Shown here one piece after another: positions 22,315-31,222 of a DNA stretch of 64,000 nucleotides. Source of the DNA: a bacterium. GTDB taxonomy: Bacteria > UBP6 > UBA1177. Both the position numbers and the translations under genes were made by a program. The stretch covers positions 1 to 64,000 of the forward strand of contig JAGCNV010000040.1 of the NCBI GenBank assembly GCA_017645765.1, in the 5' to 3' direction. The notes beneath the pieces are model-generated. The model was not told the DNA's origin, did no database searches, and was given only the letters and a program-made list of their open reading frames with translations. The stretch's first letter is position 1. Each line of letters starts with the position of its first letter.

Positions 22315-23937
22315 ATGAAAAAACTTTTCCTTGTTTGTGTTCTTTTTTCAGCTATCGTCTTCGCAGGCTGTACGAGTGACGAAGAGGAAGATTTCGGCGG
22401 ACTCAATCAGGAATGCTACTCGAACGGAGCCTGCGATCCTGGTCTGCTCTGCGACACGAACAACAACACTTGTATTGAAGATCCAAACAGCAGCATGCAC
22501 AACGATGCAGATCAAGCAGACACGACATCGGACAACGGCAATACGACCAATGGTAATGATAACGATATCGCAGACTCAGGCGACACCGTTTCCGACAATG
22601 ACAACACGCCGGTAGCTTCATGCGTTCCCAAAGAATCAGGATGTCTTCCAGCAATGGAAAGTGAAAAAGACGCAAACCTCTGCGACGGCATGGACAACGA
22701 CTGTGACGGCATGATCGATGAAGGTTGCACCTGCACAGCCGGTGAGACACAGTCGTGTTTCTCAGGAGATCCGAGCAAGAGAAGAGTCGGAATATGCCGT
22801 GACGGAATCCAGACCTGCGTTGTTGACCCAAGCACGAATATCGGAATCTGGAATGTATGTAAGGGAGAAATAAAACCGAAAAACGCCGAAACCTGCAACA
22901 ATGCCGACGACACCTGTGACGGCTGCGTTGACCATCTTCTAACCTGCAAACCGCCCATAGACTGTTCTTACGACATCGGCGAAGCAAGACCCTTTGAAGA
23001 CAAGCTGATCGACGGCAACCAGATTTACGATACAGGTCATCAGTTTAACGATGCTGAAACGGCAACATGGGAATGGACTATTGAAAAAGGTGTATGCGAC
23101 ACAGTTCTCGGAACAACGAGTTTCACAACTAAAGGTGCGAAAAATCTTTCAGAACTGCTTGACGGTCAAGGAAATGCAACAAACGAAATCAAAGGTGTAG
23201 GACTTTCTCAGATCAAACTCAGATTCCAGCTTTCCGGAAGCCACGTCATTCACCTTAAAGTAACTCGTGCGAACGGTGAAGTGTACGAGTGCGAATGGAT
23301 CCTGAAAGTCTCTGCCGACGGTCTCAGAATCGAACTCTGCTGGGATACCAACAATCTGGTCGATATCGATCTCCACATGGGTAAAAACGGTGTTACGACA
23401 AGCTGGGATCCGTTCCAGTATACCGCCTGCACTCCAGACAACTGCCGCGGCGATCCTTTTGGAACAGCAAGCAATCACTCAGAGGCCAACTGGAGTCTGA
23501 GCGGATGGTTTTACGACAGGACAGCAAACTACAATGCAAACGGAGTATGGTGTGACGGAAACAACAAACTTCCCAACCCGCGTTACGATCTCGATAATTT
23601 GGGAGAAGGACCCTATCCGGAAAACATCAACCTCGACAACCCGAACGACGGCGACACTTTCAGAATAGCCGCGACTTATGCATACGGAGGTCAAGACAAT
23701 ATACTTTCCCATCCGGTCCTGAACATCTACTGCGGCGGCACGCTCAAGGCGGTTTACGGTCTTGATCCTCAGGTTCAGAATTTTCAAACAAGAAGGGATT
23801 TCTGGAAAGCTGTTGAAATCAGGTGGGTCGGCGACTATTCAAGCGACGAGTGCGTACTTACTCCGAGATGGGATGACAATATCGGTTATGTCGTCAACCA
23901 CAACAGTTGGGATTTTCCGGCATACGATAACTGGTAA
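22315..23937 (+). CDS. Large lipoprotein with MopE-like Cys/Asp motifs
   Basis: A 540-residue lipoprotein (lipobox IVFAGC). The head is Cys-rich (CYSNGACDPGLLCDTNNNTC) with an Asn/Asp linker. Near residue 125 is the putative metal-binding motif CDGMDNDCDGMIDEGC, with a second degenerate copy CNNADDTCDGCVDH near 198. This is the Ca-binding type seen in MopE and many myxobacterial surface proteins. The C-terminal 300 residues form beta-rich domains (IDLHMGKNGVTTSWDPFQY; AATYAYGGQDNILSHPVLNIYCGG). Probably an outer-surface protein of unknown partner. Start by GGAG eight bases ahead. Confidence 0.75.
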   Translation: MKKLFLVCVLFSAIVFAGCTSDEEEDFGGLNQECYSNGACDPGLLCDTNNNTCIEDPNSSMHNDADQADTTSDNGNTTNGNDNDIADSGDTVSDNDNTPVASCVPKESGCLPAMESEKDANLCDGMDNDCDGMIDEGCTCTAGETQSCFSGDPSKRRVGICRDGIQTCVVDPSTNIGIWNVCKGEIKPKNAETCNNADDTCDGCVDHLLTCKPPIDCSYDIGEARPFEDKLIDGNQIYDTGHQFNDAETATWEWTIEKGVCDTVLGTTSFTTKGAKNLSELLDGQGNATNEIKGVGLSQIKLRFQLSGSHVIHLKVTRANGEVYECEWILKVSADGLRIELCWDTNNLVDIDLHMGKNGVTTSWDPFQYTACTPDNCRGDPFGTASNHSEANWSLSGWFYDRTANYNANGVWCDGNNKLPNPRYDLDNLGEGPYPENINLDNPNDGDTFRIAATYAYGGQDNILSHPVLNIYCGGTLKAVYGLDPQVQNFQTRRDFWKAVEIRWVGDYSSDECVLTPRWDDNIGYVVNHNSWDFPAYDNW

Positions 23938-23938
23938 A

Positions 23939-24562
23939 CTAAAACTTTCTTGCCACAACGCAGATATAGTCCTTTTCGATAATCTCATCTATTGAAATTT
24001 CAGTAAAACCAACTGATTCAAGCACAGTTTTGATTTCGTCTCCCGTATGGATCTTAAGTCCTGGAATCTGTTTTTCCCACTCGAAATTTTCAGGAATGCG
24101 GCCGGCGGCTTCGTTCACGATCATGAATGTTCCGCCTGATTTAAGGCAGCGGAAAACTTCCTTGAAAGAGTCCTCAAGCTGCCAGTAGTAGATGGTTTCG
24201 AACGCAGTGACAACATCAAATTTAGCATCTTCAAAAGGAAGTTCCCGCACATCGGCGCAGAAAACCTGACATCTCCCGCTTTTGACCTCGATTTTATTGG
24301 TCTTTTTCGTTTCGGCGACCGCGACTTTTGAAAAATCAACACCGAAAACTTTGCCGTTTGCCATAGCAAGAAGGCGTTTTATATTCGCTCCGCCGCCGCA
24401 TCCGCAGTCGAGACAATCGGCATTTTCAGCCATTTTCAAATGCGGAAATCCCCAGTCGGCAAGGACTGCGTGACGCTCTCCGTTGAGCTTTCTCACCATG
24501 ATTTTTCCCAAAATTCCGACAGGTTTTGCCGCCATATTCTTGAACTTTTTATATAGCCACAT
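23939..24562 (-). CDS. Class I SAM-dependent methyltransferase
   Basis: A 207-residue enzyme with the Rossmann methyltransferase motifs: motif I LDCGCGGGANIKRLL, the acidic residue in VFGVDFSKVAV, motif II ADVRELPFEDAKFDVV and post-motif LKSGGTFMIVNEAAG. It resembles the Methyltransf_11 group; substrate unknown. Start after AAGGAG. Converges with the lipoprotein gene and is divergent from the histidine kinase. Confidence 0.8.
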   Translation of the reverse strand: MWLYKKFKNMAAKPVGILGKIMVRKLNGERHAVLADWGFPHLKMAENADCLDCGCGGGANIKRLLAMANGKVFGVDFSKVAVAETKKTNKIEVKSGRCQVFCADVRELPFEDAKFDVVTAFETIYYWQLEDSFKEVFRCLKSGGTFMIVNEAAGRIPENFEWEKQIPGLKIHTGDEIKTVLESVGFTEISIDEIIEKDYICVVARKF

Positions 24563-24711
24563 CGAAGACTCCTTTCTTTCAAATTCTTCTCAAAAAAACG
24601 CCGAATTATAGCCGAAAAACGGATATTCTGTCAAAAACAAGCCTCCTATATTGAAACATCTGAATTTTTATTGTATCATCCTGCGGTTTTTTTAACTATA
24701 AAAGGTGTGAT

Positions 24712-26673
24712 ATGACATATTCGATCATAGGAATTTTAGCAGCAATCATACTGGTGATCACGAACCGGGATGTGTTTCTGACCAGGAAGGACGCTATTGC
24801 AGGCACCCGGAACACTTACTGCTGGTTTCTTCTGGCTGTGCTCAGCTACTATGTCACCGATGCGCTGTGGGGTGTCTTCGACGAATACCGGATGACAAAG
24901 ATCCAGTTCGCCGATACGACCCTTTATTTCGTCGCAATGGCCGCTGCTGTGCTTCTGTGGACGCAGTACGTAGTCGATTATCTTGAAAGAGGAAATATTT
25001 TTGACAAGATACTGCGGTATACCGGATGGGCGTTTTTCGTATTCGAGATCATTGTGATAACGCTCAATATTTTTCATCCTGTCATGTTCTGGTTCGATGA
25101 AAACGGCGTTTACCACGCGGAAAGTATAAGACACGTCACTCTCGCAATCCAGATCCTGATGTTTCTGCTCACATCGGCCTATACGCTTCATGTCACTCTC
25201 AGAACCGAGGGAAAAATGCGGCGGAGGAACCTTACCATCGGTCTTTTCGGAATCGCCATGATCGTTCTGATAGCATTCCAGATCATCTATCCGCTGTGGC
25301 CTTTCTACGCGATGGGATATATGGTCGGAACATGCCTGCTCCACACTTTTGTCGTTGAGGACGAAAAGGAGGAATACCGCAGAAAGCTTGAAAAATCGCT
25401 GCTTCGCGAACAGGCGCAGAAAGACGAGCTCGCTGAAAGCAAAAAGGCTCTGGTGGCTGCACTGGCAGAGGCGGAACGCGCCAACAAGGCGAAGACGGTA
25501 TTTCTATCCAACATGAGCCATGAAATCCGCACCCCCATGAACGCGATCATAGGCCTGAACACTATCGCCGCCAGCGATCCGACGGCAAGCAGTGAAGTGA
25601 AAAAGCATCTTGAAAAGATCGGGGTTTCCGCCCGCCATCTGCTTGAAATCATCAATGATATCCTCGATATGAGCCGTATAGAATCAGGACGGATGGCACT
25701 CAAGACCGAACCGTTCACCTTCTCCAGGGCAATAGATCAGGTAAACAGCATAATCGGCGGGCAGTGCAAAGACAAAGGGCTTGCATACAAGTGCACTCTC
25801 AACAGCAAGTTTGACGAGTGCTACATCGGCGATACCATGAAACTCAAGCAGATATTGATCAACATTCTGGGAAATGCCGTCAAATTCACCCCTGAGGGCG
25901 GGTCTGTGAACTTCGAAGTCACCGAAGCTTCGCGTTCTGACGGTAAAGTCGTGCTGAAGTTCGTTGCCAGTGATACCGGAATAGGGATAAGCAAAGAGTT
26001 TCTGCCTCATATTTTCGACACTTTCAGCCAGGAAAATTCTTCTGCGGCCGGCAGTTACGGAAGCACCGGTCTCGGCATGGCGATCACAAAAAGCATTGTC
26101 GAGCTGATGAACGGAACTATCTCCGTGGAAAGCGAAAAAGGGAAAGGAACTACTTTCACCGTAACAGTCACACTTGAAGAATCTGCCGCAAAGAACTCTG
26201 AAACAGCGGGCGGAGAAGAGGCGCAGAGCGGCTGCGGGAAAAAATACGGCACTGCCGGAATCGATCTGACCGGATGCCGCATACTTTTGGCCGAAGACGT
26301 ACCGGTAAATGCCGAAATCGTGAAAATGATTCTTGGAATGCGCAAAATCGAAGTCGATACAGCGGAAAACGGAAAAATCGCGGCTGAAATGTTCGCATCG
26401 CACGATCCGGGATACTATGCAGCCATTCTGATGGATATGCGTATGCCTGTGATGGACGGGCTTGAATCTACAAGAGTGATCCGCTCCATGGAACGCTCCG
26501 ATGCAGGAACTATTCCGATCATCGCTCTGACCGCCAACGCATTCGACGACGATGTCCAGCGCAGCCTTCAGGCAGGACTCAACGCGCATCTGAGCAAACC
26601 GATAGAACCTGCGGCTCTCTTCAGAACACTTGAAGAACTTGTCAAACTACCGGATTCAGAAAGAAATTCCTGA
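24712..26673 (+). CDS. Hybrid sensor histidine kinase with a receiver domain
   Basis: A 653-residue protein. The N-terminal 215 residues hold about seven membrane helices, then a coiled coil. HisKA follows (FLSNMSHEIRTPMNAIIG, phospho-His). The HATPase core has LGNAVKFTPEGG (N box), SDTGIGI (G1) and GSTGLGMAI (G2). The C-terminal receiver has ILLAEDVPVN, phospho-Asp in AILMDMRMPVMDG, ALTAN and the Lys of LSKPIEP. No separate output domain; a phosphotransfer partner must exist elsewhere, and the stand-alone Hpt protein at 34305 is a candidate. No neighbouring response regulator. Confidence 0.85.
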   Translation: MTYSIIGILAAIILVITNRDVFLTRKDAIAGTRNTYCWFLLAVLSYYVTDALWGVFDEYRMTKIQFADTTLYFVAMAAAVLLWTQYVVDYLERGNIFDKILRYTGWAFFVFEIIVITLNIFHPVMFWFDENGVYHAESIRHVTLAIQILMFLLTSAYTLHVTLRTEGKMRRRNLTIGLFGIAMIVLIAFQIIYPLWPFYAMGYMVGTCLLHTFVVEDEKEEYRRKLEKSLLREQAQKDELAESKKALVAALAEAERANKAKTVFLSNMSHEIRTPMNAIIGLNTIAASDPTASSEVKKHLEKIGVSARHLLEIINDILDMSRIESGRMALKTEPFTFSRAIDQVNSIIGGQCKDKGLAYKCTLNSKFDECYIGDTMKLKQILINILGNAVKFTPEGGSVNFEVTEASRSDGKVVLKFVASDTGIGISKEFLPHIFDTFSQENSSAAGSYGSTGLGMAITKSIVELMNGTISVESEKGKGTTFTVTVTLEESAAKNSETAGGEEAQSGCGKKYGTAGIDLTGCRILLAEDVPVNAEIVKMILGMRKIEVDTAENGKIAAEMFASHDPGYYAAILMDMRMPVMDGLESTRVIRSMERSDAGTIPIIALTANAFDDDVQRSLQAGLNAHLSKPIEPAALFRTLEELVKLPDSERNS

Positions 26674-26692
26674 GCTTTTTCAGTATAAAAAC

Positions 26693-27103
26693 TTATTTTG
26701 CTTTGTCAGAATCGATATCGCTGAATGCGCAGCCCACAGCTAAAATCGCGTTTTTGATGCAGTCGGGGCAGCTGCAAAGGTAGTGAGTTCCGTCGATTCC
26801 CTTCAGATCCTTGCAGATCGTCGCACCGCAAAGTTCTTTGAATTTATCGACGATGATCCTTGAATATTTGAGCGTTCCCTGCCCTTCGGAAAGTATTCCT
26901 GCGACCATGATCGCTCCGACAAGAGCACCGCAGGTCCCTTCCATGTTCCCCATTCCTCCGACAAATCCGGATGTCAGTATGGCAAGCTCATTCTCGCCTA
27001 TCTTTACGATGTCGCTGAATGCCGCCAGTACCGATCTCGTGCAGTTGTAACGGCCTTCCGCCTTGTATGCCGCACCTTTTTCAGCTCTTTCCTGAATACT
27101 CAT
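26693..27103 (-). CDS. C_GCAxxG_C_C family protein
   Basis: A 136-residue protein of the family named after its Cys pattern: NCTRSVLAAFSD, GTCGALVGAI (the GCAxxG-like motif), then C residues in LCGATICKDL and YLCSCPDC. Such proteins are thought to hold a redox or metal centre; the activity is not established. Start ATG after GGAGGA. Last gene of the minus-strand run that starts with the DUF3990 module. Confidence 0.8.
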   Translation of the reverse strand: MSIQERAEKGAAYKAEGRYNCTRSVLAAFSDIVKIGENELAILTSGFVGGMGNMEGTCGALVGAIMVAGILSEGQGTLKYSRIIVDKFKELCGATICKDLKGIDGTHYLCSCPDCIKNAILAVGCAFSDIDSDKAK

Positions 27104-27219
27104 TTGTCTCCTCCGTTTTTAAGTTTCATTTTTATCTCTTTCCGCACTTTTTCCAGTTCTCCGCTCGTGAGAATCGGTATGAGTGCATTTATCTCATCTA
27201 TCGGTTTGTCCCACCTCAA
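27100..27219 (-). CDS. Possible 39-residue small ORF between the XRE and C_GCAxxG genes
   Basis: The frame opens with TTG (27217-27219), overlapping the TGA of the XRE gene, runs WDKPIDEINALIPILTSGEL and further helical residues, and ends in a TGA overlapping the next ATG. The composition looks like real protein but there is no ribosome site. It could be translated by coupling or be the 3' relic of a gene. Confidence 0.3.
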   Translation of the reverse strand: MRWDKPIDEINALIPILTSGELEKVRKEIKMKLKNGGDK

Positions 27220-27866
27220 CTAGCCGGATTTTCAAGCAGGTCTTCCATTTTGCAGCCCAGCGCGACGGAAAGTTTGTAAAGAGTCTGCGCCTGAGCTTTG
27301 TCGATATCATTCACTCTCTGTTCGTAAAGCTGGATCGAGTGCAGCTGAACGCCTGATGCAGCCGCAAGTTCGGACTGGGAAAACTGTCTGTTTTCACGGA
27401 TATTCTTTAAATTTGTACTGACGGAACGTTCCGAAATTTTCTTATCCATCGCCTCGATGAAAGCTGTAATATCCATTTCGTGGTAGACTTTGTACATCTT
27501 TACGATTTCAGAAAGCGGAACTTTGCTGAAAACCGCTTTAAAAGTTTTTGCCGAATACCATTGATACTGCGCCAAAGCCCAGCCGGCCCAGTATTCCGGA
27601 GAACGGCTCTGCGAAAACTCCGGCTCAGGAAGTTCTCGGCCCGGATCGACTTTTTCCACAATTGAGCGAACCAGTTCTATCCCCGATTTCCCTGCGACGA
27701 TCGAAGGATTTCCAGAGCCGAACTTGTCGCTTTCGCCGGATATTACGAAAATATCGGCAAAACCGTCGGGTTTCATTCCGCAGACATTCACCGCATAATC
27801 GCAAGCCACAGCAAGAGACGTCGCAGCATACTCCAAATAATCTTCACTGTATGCGCGGATCACCAT
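27216..27866 (-). CDS. DUF3791-like domain fused to an XRE regulator
   Basis: A 216-residue protein. The C-terminal 65 residues are a clear XRE helix-turn-helix: NLKNIRENRQFSQSELAAAS, then HSIQLYEQRVNDIDKAQ and KLSVALGCKMEDLLENP. The N-terminal 140 residues include SPEYWAGWALAQYQWYSAKTF and SEIVKMYKVYHEMDITAFIE, and look like the partner domain normally found beside DUF3990 proteins. It overlaps the DUF3990 gene by 23 bases. By analogy with other XRE/DUF3990 pairs it is probably the antitoxin and autorepressor; two operators sit before the operon. Confidence 0.65.
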   Translation of the reverse strand: MVIRAYSEDYLEYAATSLAVACDYAVNVCGMKPDGFADIFVISGESDKFGSGNPSIVAGKSGIELVRSIVEKVDPGRELPEPEFSQSRSPEYWAGWALAQYQWYSAKTFKAVFSKVPLSEIVKMYKVYHEMDITAFIEAMDKKISERSVSTNLKNIRENRQFSQSELAAASGVQLHSIQLYEQRVNDIDKAQAQTLYKLSVALGCKMEDLLENPAS

Positions 27867-28515
27867 TTTTCATTCCCTCTCGGATAATATCCATAACAAA
27901 AATACTTTTAGATATCACGGCACGGCGGATTTCTTCTCTATAGGCCGCTCTCGCATCGGCGTCACGCGCCGTATATTTCGGGAAATATGTTTCACAACTG
28001 ACCGCTTCGGCTCCGGTAAAAATCAGCTGAGCGAACGCCTTTTCCGAAACAAGAACATACTGAATGCCGAGTTTTCCCAGGTGCATAGCCTTTTCCAGAC
28101 TTGCAAGCGGCAGAGTATTGTTGATGAAATCCCTGGCAAAAGAAAAATAGGAATCGTCAGCGCGGTAGCCAGTAACAACATCAAAAGGAGCCGTATCAAC
28201 TGCAAAGTTGTTCACGATATACTCTTTCGCCGCAGCTGCGATCTCGTTTTCCAGCGAAAAAGTCCTGTTGCGCAGCAGAACGGCTATCCAGTTCAGGACT
28301 GAGTAGCGCTCATCCTGCAAATCAAGCACTTTAAGGCCGCTTTTTTTCAGCCTGTATTTGTTGACAAAACCGTTGCTGTTTTCTCTGCATGCCCACTCTT
28401 TCGCGACTTCGATTTCCTTTGTGCAGTAGAATCCCTGACCGTAGTCATTGTGTTTTTTCCCTGCCGCAAGAGTCGGTTTTTCAATGATTTTCGTTGATCC
28501 GTGATATAGAATCAT
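27844..28515 (-). CDS. DUF3990 protein, candidate ADP-ribosyltransferase-like toxin
   Basis: A 223-residue protein. The opening ILYHGSTKIIEKPTL and then GQGFYCTKEIEVAKEWA are typical of DUF3990, whose members show an ADP-ribosyltransferase-like fold (HGT...GxGFYxT). SVLNWIAVLLRNRTF and FDVVTGYRADDSYFSFARDF follow. ATG 28515 is chosen because GGAGG is seven bases ahead; a TTG two codons upstream is less likely. First gene of a two-gene module with a strong operator-bearing promoter. Confidence 0.75.
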   Translation of the reverse strand: MILYHGSTKIIEKPTLAAGKKHNDYGQGFYCTKEIEVAKEWACRENSNGFVNKYRLKKSGLKVLDLQDERYSVLNWIAVLLRNRTFSLENEIAAAAKEYIVNNFAVDTAPFDVVTGYRADDSYFSFARDFINNTLPLASLEKAMHLGKLGIQYVLVSEKAFAQLIFTGAEAVSCETYFPKYTARDADARAAYREEIRRAVISKSIFVMDIIREGMKNGDPRIQ

Positions 28516-28533
28516 GCTCAAGCCTCCGATTTT

Positions 28534-28586
28534 GTATCACCACAATGATACAGTTTTTTATATCATCACAATGATACTTTTGTCAA
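28534..28586 (-). promoter_or_regulatory. Promoter and twin operators of the DUF3990/XRE module
   Basis: On the minus strand TTGACA (28581-28586), 18 bases, TATAAA (28557-28562). Two copies of the inverted repeat TATCA-N6-TGATA lie at 28534-28551 (GTATCACCACAATGATAC) and 28560-28577, spaced 26 bases. One covers the spacer, the other the start region: a classic autorepression layout. Confidence 0.75.
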
Positions 28587-28600
28587 GAGCTTTTTATAAT

Positions 28601-28646
28601 TTGGCAATTTGGCGGATTTTTGCTTGGCAAATTGGCGCACTATCAA
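28601..28646. repeat. 23 bp tandem repeats, locus 1 (2 units)
   Basis: TTGGCAATTTGGCGGATTTT-TGC followed by TTGGCAAATTGGCGCACTAT-CAA. Same unit as at 29736 and 31108. The remaining gap to 28739 has no recognisable gene. Confidence 0.7.
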
Positions 28647-28738
28647 ATTATGGCACAATAAAAATTTAGTGTCAGCCTCTCTGAAACCGGCGGGCAAAAG
28701 TGCTCGCTTACGCTGCGCTAAAAATGCGGTCACTGGCT

Positions 28739-29662
28739 CTACCTCACACAACGAACATAGTATGTATTTGTCTTATTGTAGTCATTCACGTATCCGTAGT
28801 CGAAATCCACGCACCATGCGCCGGACAGAATAAATAGAAAAGTAGTGAAAGAGGAAGACCAAAACCAACAACAAGCATGGTTTTTATCTATTCCGCAAAT
28901 ATCCTTGATTTTATAAATCTTTAAAAGTTCATCTTTTGTCGGAACTCTCCAATCATCAAATCCGCCTTTCCTCAAATTTTTGGCATACTGCATAGCATCA
29001 TTCCAATTCATATTGTACGAAGAACAGACTTTTTCGATCATGCGGATATTGCCTATCGGCACTTTCAATTCAATATAGTCGCCTCTATCAATAAAGCCTT
29101 TAGCCTCCAATTCTCTTCTCTCTTGTTCTATTTTCTCTTGCTCTATTCTCTCCTGTTGTTCTCTTATTTTTTCTTGTTCTCTCTCTTGTTCTATTCTCTC
29201 TTGTTGTTTTCTTATTTTTTCTTGCTCTCTCTCTTGTTCTATTCTCATTGTTTCTCCAAGAGTCATTTTTCCGCATTTCGGGCAAAACTTCATTCCTGCA
29301 TCAAGAAACTCTCCGCAACATTTTTCACGCTTCGCGCCACAATTATGACAGAAAAGGGAATCGTCCAAAAGTGATGCTCCGCATTTTGCACATTTTTTTG
29401 TTACAGGTTGTGGCGGAACATAGGTTGATGATCTCGGTGCAGAATTTCGTTTTGTTCGTTCTTCGTCTTGCTTTTTGCGTAATTCCGCTTCTTTTATTCT
29501 CATAATTTTCTGCTGATCATCCAAAGCCTGCAATTTAAGATAATAATCTTCTGCTTCCAAACTTTGCTCGTATGAAAAACGCCTAGAAGAAGAACCATTA
29601 TCACGAGCCACATGATAATAAAAACCGTAATCTTCATCCTCACCTTTATATATGTATGCCAT
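28739..29662 (-). CDS. Zinc-ribbon, coiled-coil and DUF1566 protein
   Basis: A 307-residue cytoplasmic protein without signal peptide. Two zinc ribbons: CAKCGASLLDDSLFCHNCGA (90-110) and CCGEFLDAGMKFCPKCGK. Residues 140-185 are near-perfect heptad-like repeats of EQEREQEKIRKQQERI, a long coiled coil. Then a DUF1566 domain: MNWNDAMQYAKNLRKGGFDDW, RVPTKDELLKI, CCWFWSSSF, ending YYVRCVR. DUF1566 is mostly found in exported proteins, so a cytosolic form attached to a coiled coil is odd. Start after AGGAG. Function unknown. Confidence 0.7.
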   Translation of the reverse strand: MAYIYKGEDEDYGFYYHVARDNGSSSRRFSYEQSLEAEDYYLKLQALDDQQKIMRIKEAELRKKQDEERTKRNSAPRSSTYVPPQPVTKKCAKCGASLLDDSLFCHNCGAKREKCCGEFLDAGMKFCPKCGKMTLGETMRIEQEREQEKIRKQQERIEQEREQEKIREQQERIEQEKIEQERRELEAKGFIDRGDYIELKVPIGNIRMIEKVCSSYNMNWNDAMQYAKNLRKGGFDDWRVPTKDELLKIYKIKDICGIDKNHACCWFWSSSFTTFLFILSGAWCVDFDYGYVNDYNKTNTYYVRCVR

Positions 29663-29735
29663 TTTTCGCTCCTAAAAAAGACTCCAAAAACACAATATTA
29701 TATGGATTTATTAAAAAGAGTTCAATTATTTCTAT

Positions 29736-29781
29736 TTGGCAAATTGGCGGATTTTCGCTTGGCAATTTGGCGGATTTATTC
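29736..29781. repeat. 23 bp tandem repeats, locus 2 (2 units)
   Basis: TTGGCAAATTGGCGGATTTT-CGC and TTGGCAATTTGGCGGATTTA. The second unit runs over the stop codon of the ATPase gene (29776-29778). Confidence 0.7.
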
Positions 29782-31050
29782 TCCAAGACAACCGATCGGC
29801 ACAATATACACGCCGTCGTTCCTGCGATAAGCATAATCACCGACAGCGGTAAGAACCATCATAAAAGACGGAACTTTCATTTTTTCGGTATTTATCAGCG
29901 AAGAGAGCTTTTTCAGCGTCGCGGCACCGTGTTCTATCGCTGTTTCGCCGCCAAGTTTGATTTCAACCAATCCGAAGGAACCGTTGCGTAAATGCACGAC
30001 AGCGTCACATTCAAGCCCGTTTTTATCCCTGTAATGGCGGACTTCTCCGTCAAGCGCATCGGCAAAAACCCTGAGATCTCTCACGCACATAGTTTCAAAA
30101 AGCAGTCCTAAGGTATTAAGATCGTTAATCAAATCATCAGGACCAAGACCGAGAGCTGCGACAGCGATCGAAGGGTCTACAAAATAACGCGTTTCCGAAC
30201 TGCGGATCGCCGTTTTCGATCTTAAATTGGGATTCCACGCAGGCATATCCTCGACAACAAATATTTTTTTCAAAGCGTTTATGTAAGAATTGACCGTGGT
30301 ATCTGAAAAATCGGAAGCCTCGTTTGTCTGCAAATCGTCACAAATAGCTTTGACCGTGATCTGTGAACCGAGATTTCTGGCAAGCGAACGCATCAGACGC
30401 CTTACTCTGTCAGGATTTTTTGAAATACCGTCAGCCCTTGAAATATCGGAACGCACGACAGCATCAAAATAATCGAACGCCTGAGAAAGAGCTGTTTCAT
30501 TATCCATTTCACACGCTTTAGGCCAGCCGCCGCGGCATATCAGGAAAGCTATATCCTTCAAATCCAGCTTGTTGACTCCCGATATCTGCTCTGGAGTTTC
30601 AAAAAGTTGTTTTATACTTACGCTTCCGTTTGATTCACCTGATTCAAAAAGGCTCATCGGTCTCATCAAAAGCCACGAAAAACGTCCTGTTCCGCTGTGA
30701 TAAATTTCATCGCTGCTTACCGGAACAGCAGAGCCTGTAAGAATGAACTGCCCGAAACCGTCTCGATGATCGACTTCAAAACGCACCGCATCCCACAACT
30801 GCGGAGCAACCTGCCATTCATCTATAAGCCGCGGAACATCACCTTGAAGCAATATTCCGGGATTTATTTCGGCAACCTGAAGATTCTGCTTGAATTTCGC
30901 CGGATCCGACATGTAAAGAATGCTGCCTGCAACCTGCTCCGCCGTCGTAGTTTTTCCGCACCATTTTGCACCTTCAACCAGAACAGCACCTTTGCCTTTT
31001 AACTTTTTCACCAAAAGCGAATCAACCACTCTGTGTTTATACTTTTTCAT
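29776..31050 (-). CDS. AAA-14/DUF4143 ATPase
   Basis: A 424-residue protein: Walker A VEGAKWCGKTTT, Walker B-like PRLIDEWQVAP, sensor ILTGSAVP, arginine-rich RRLMRSLARNLGSQ, winged-helix DTTVNSYINALKKIFVVED and the DUF4143 nuclease-like end (HYRDKNGLECDAVVHL, VEIKLGG). This large family is common in accessory DNA; proposed roles in DNA handling or defence are unproven. ATG 31050 follows GGAGGG. Stand-alone, flanked on both sides by the 23 bp repeats. Confidence 0.8.
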   Translation of the reverse strand: MKKYKHRVVDSLLVKKLKGKGAVLVEGAKWCGKTTTAEQVAGSILYMSDPAKFKQNLQVAEINPGILLQGDVPRLIDEWQVAPQLWDAVRFEVDHRDGFGQFILTGSAVPVSSDEIYHSGTGRFSWLLMRPMSLFESGESNGSVSIKQLFETPEQISGVNKLDLKDIAFLICRGGWPKACEMDNETALSQAFDYFDAVVRSDISRADGISKNPDRVRRLMRSLARNLGSQITVKAICDDLQTNEASDFSDTTVNSYINALKKIFVVEDMPAWNPNLRSKTAIRSSETRYFVDPSIAVAALGLGPDDLINDLNTLGLLFETMCVRDLRVFADALDGEVRHYRDKNGLECDAVVHLRNGSFGLVEIKLGGETAIEHGAATLKKLSSLINTEKMKVPSFMMVLTAVGDYAYRRNDGVYIVPIGCLGE

Positions 31051-31107
31051 TCTACCCTCCAAAAACACAAAAAGAGCATACTGAAAAATTCACTGAAATC
31101 AAGCAAT

Positions 31108-31199
31108 TTGGCAGATTGGCGGATTTTTGCTTGGCAATTTGGCGTATTTTCGTTTGGAAAATTGGCGGATTTTTGCTTGGCAAATTGGCATATTTCCGG
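31108..31199. repeat. 23 bp tandem repeats, locus 3 (4 units)
   Basis: Four head-to-tail units of exactly 23 bp (31108, 31131, 31154, 31177), consensus TTGGCAAATTGGCGGATTTT-TGC. No spacers, so not a CRISPR array. Confidence 0.8.
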
Positions 31200-31222
31200 A
31201 TCAGAATTTTCCGAAATAAGGG

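Noticed and set aside
28739-28900. DUF1566 end as the variable region of a diversity-generating retroelement
   Set aside because: No reverse transcriptase gene and no template copy of the region were found in the window.
28601-31199. Short tandem repeats as a CRISPR array
   Set aside because: Units are head to tail without spacers, only 23 bp, and no cas gene is present.
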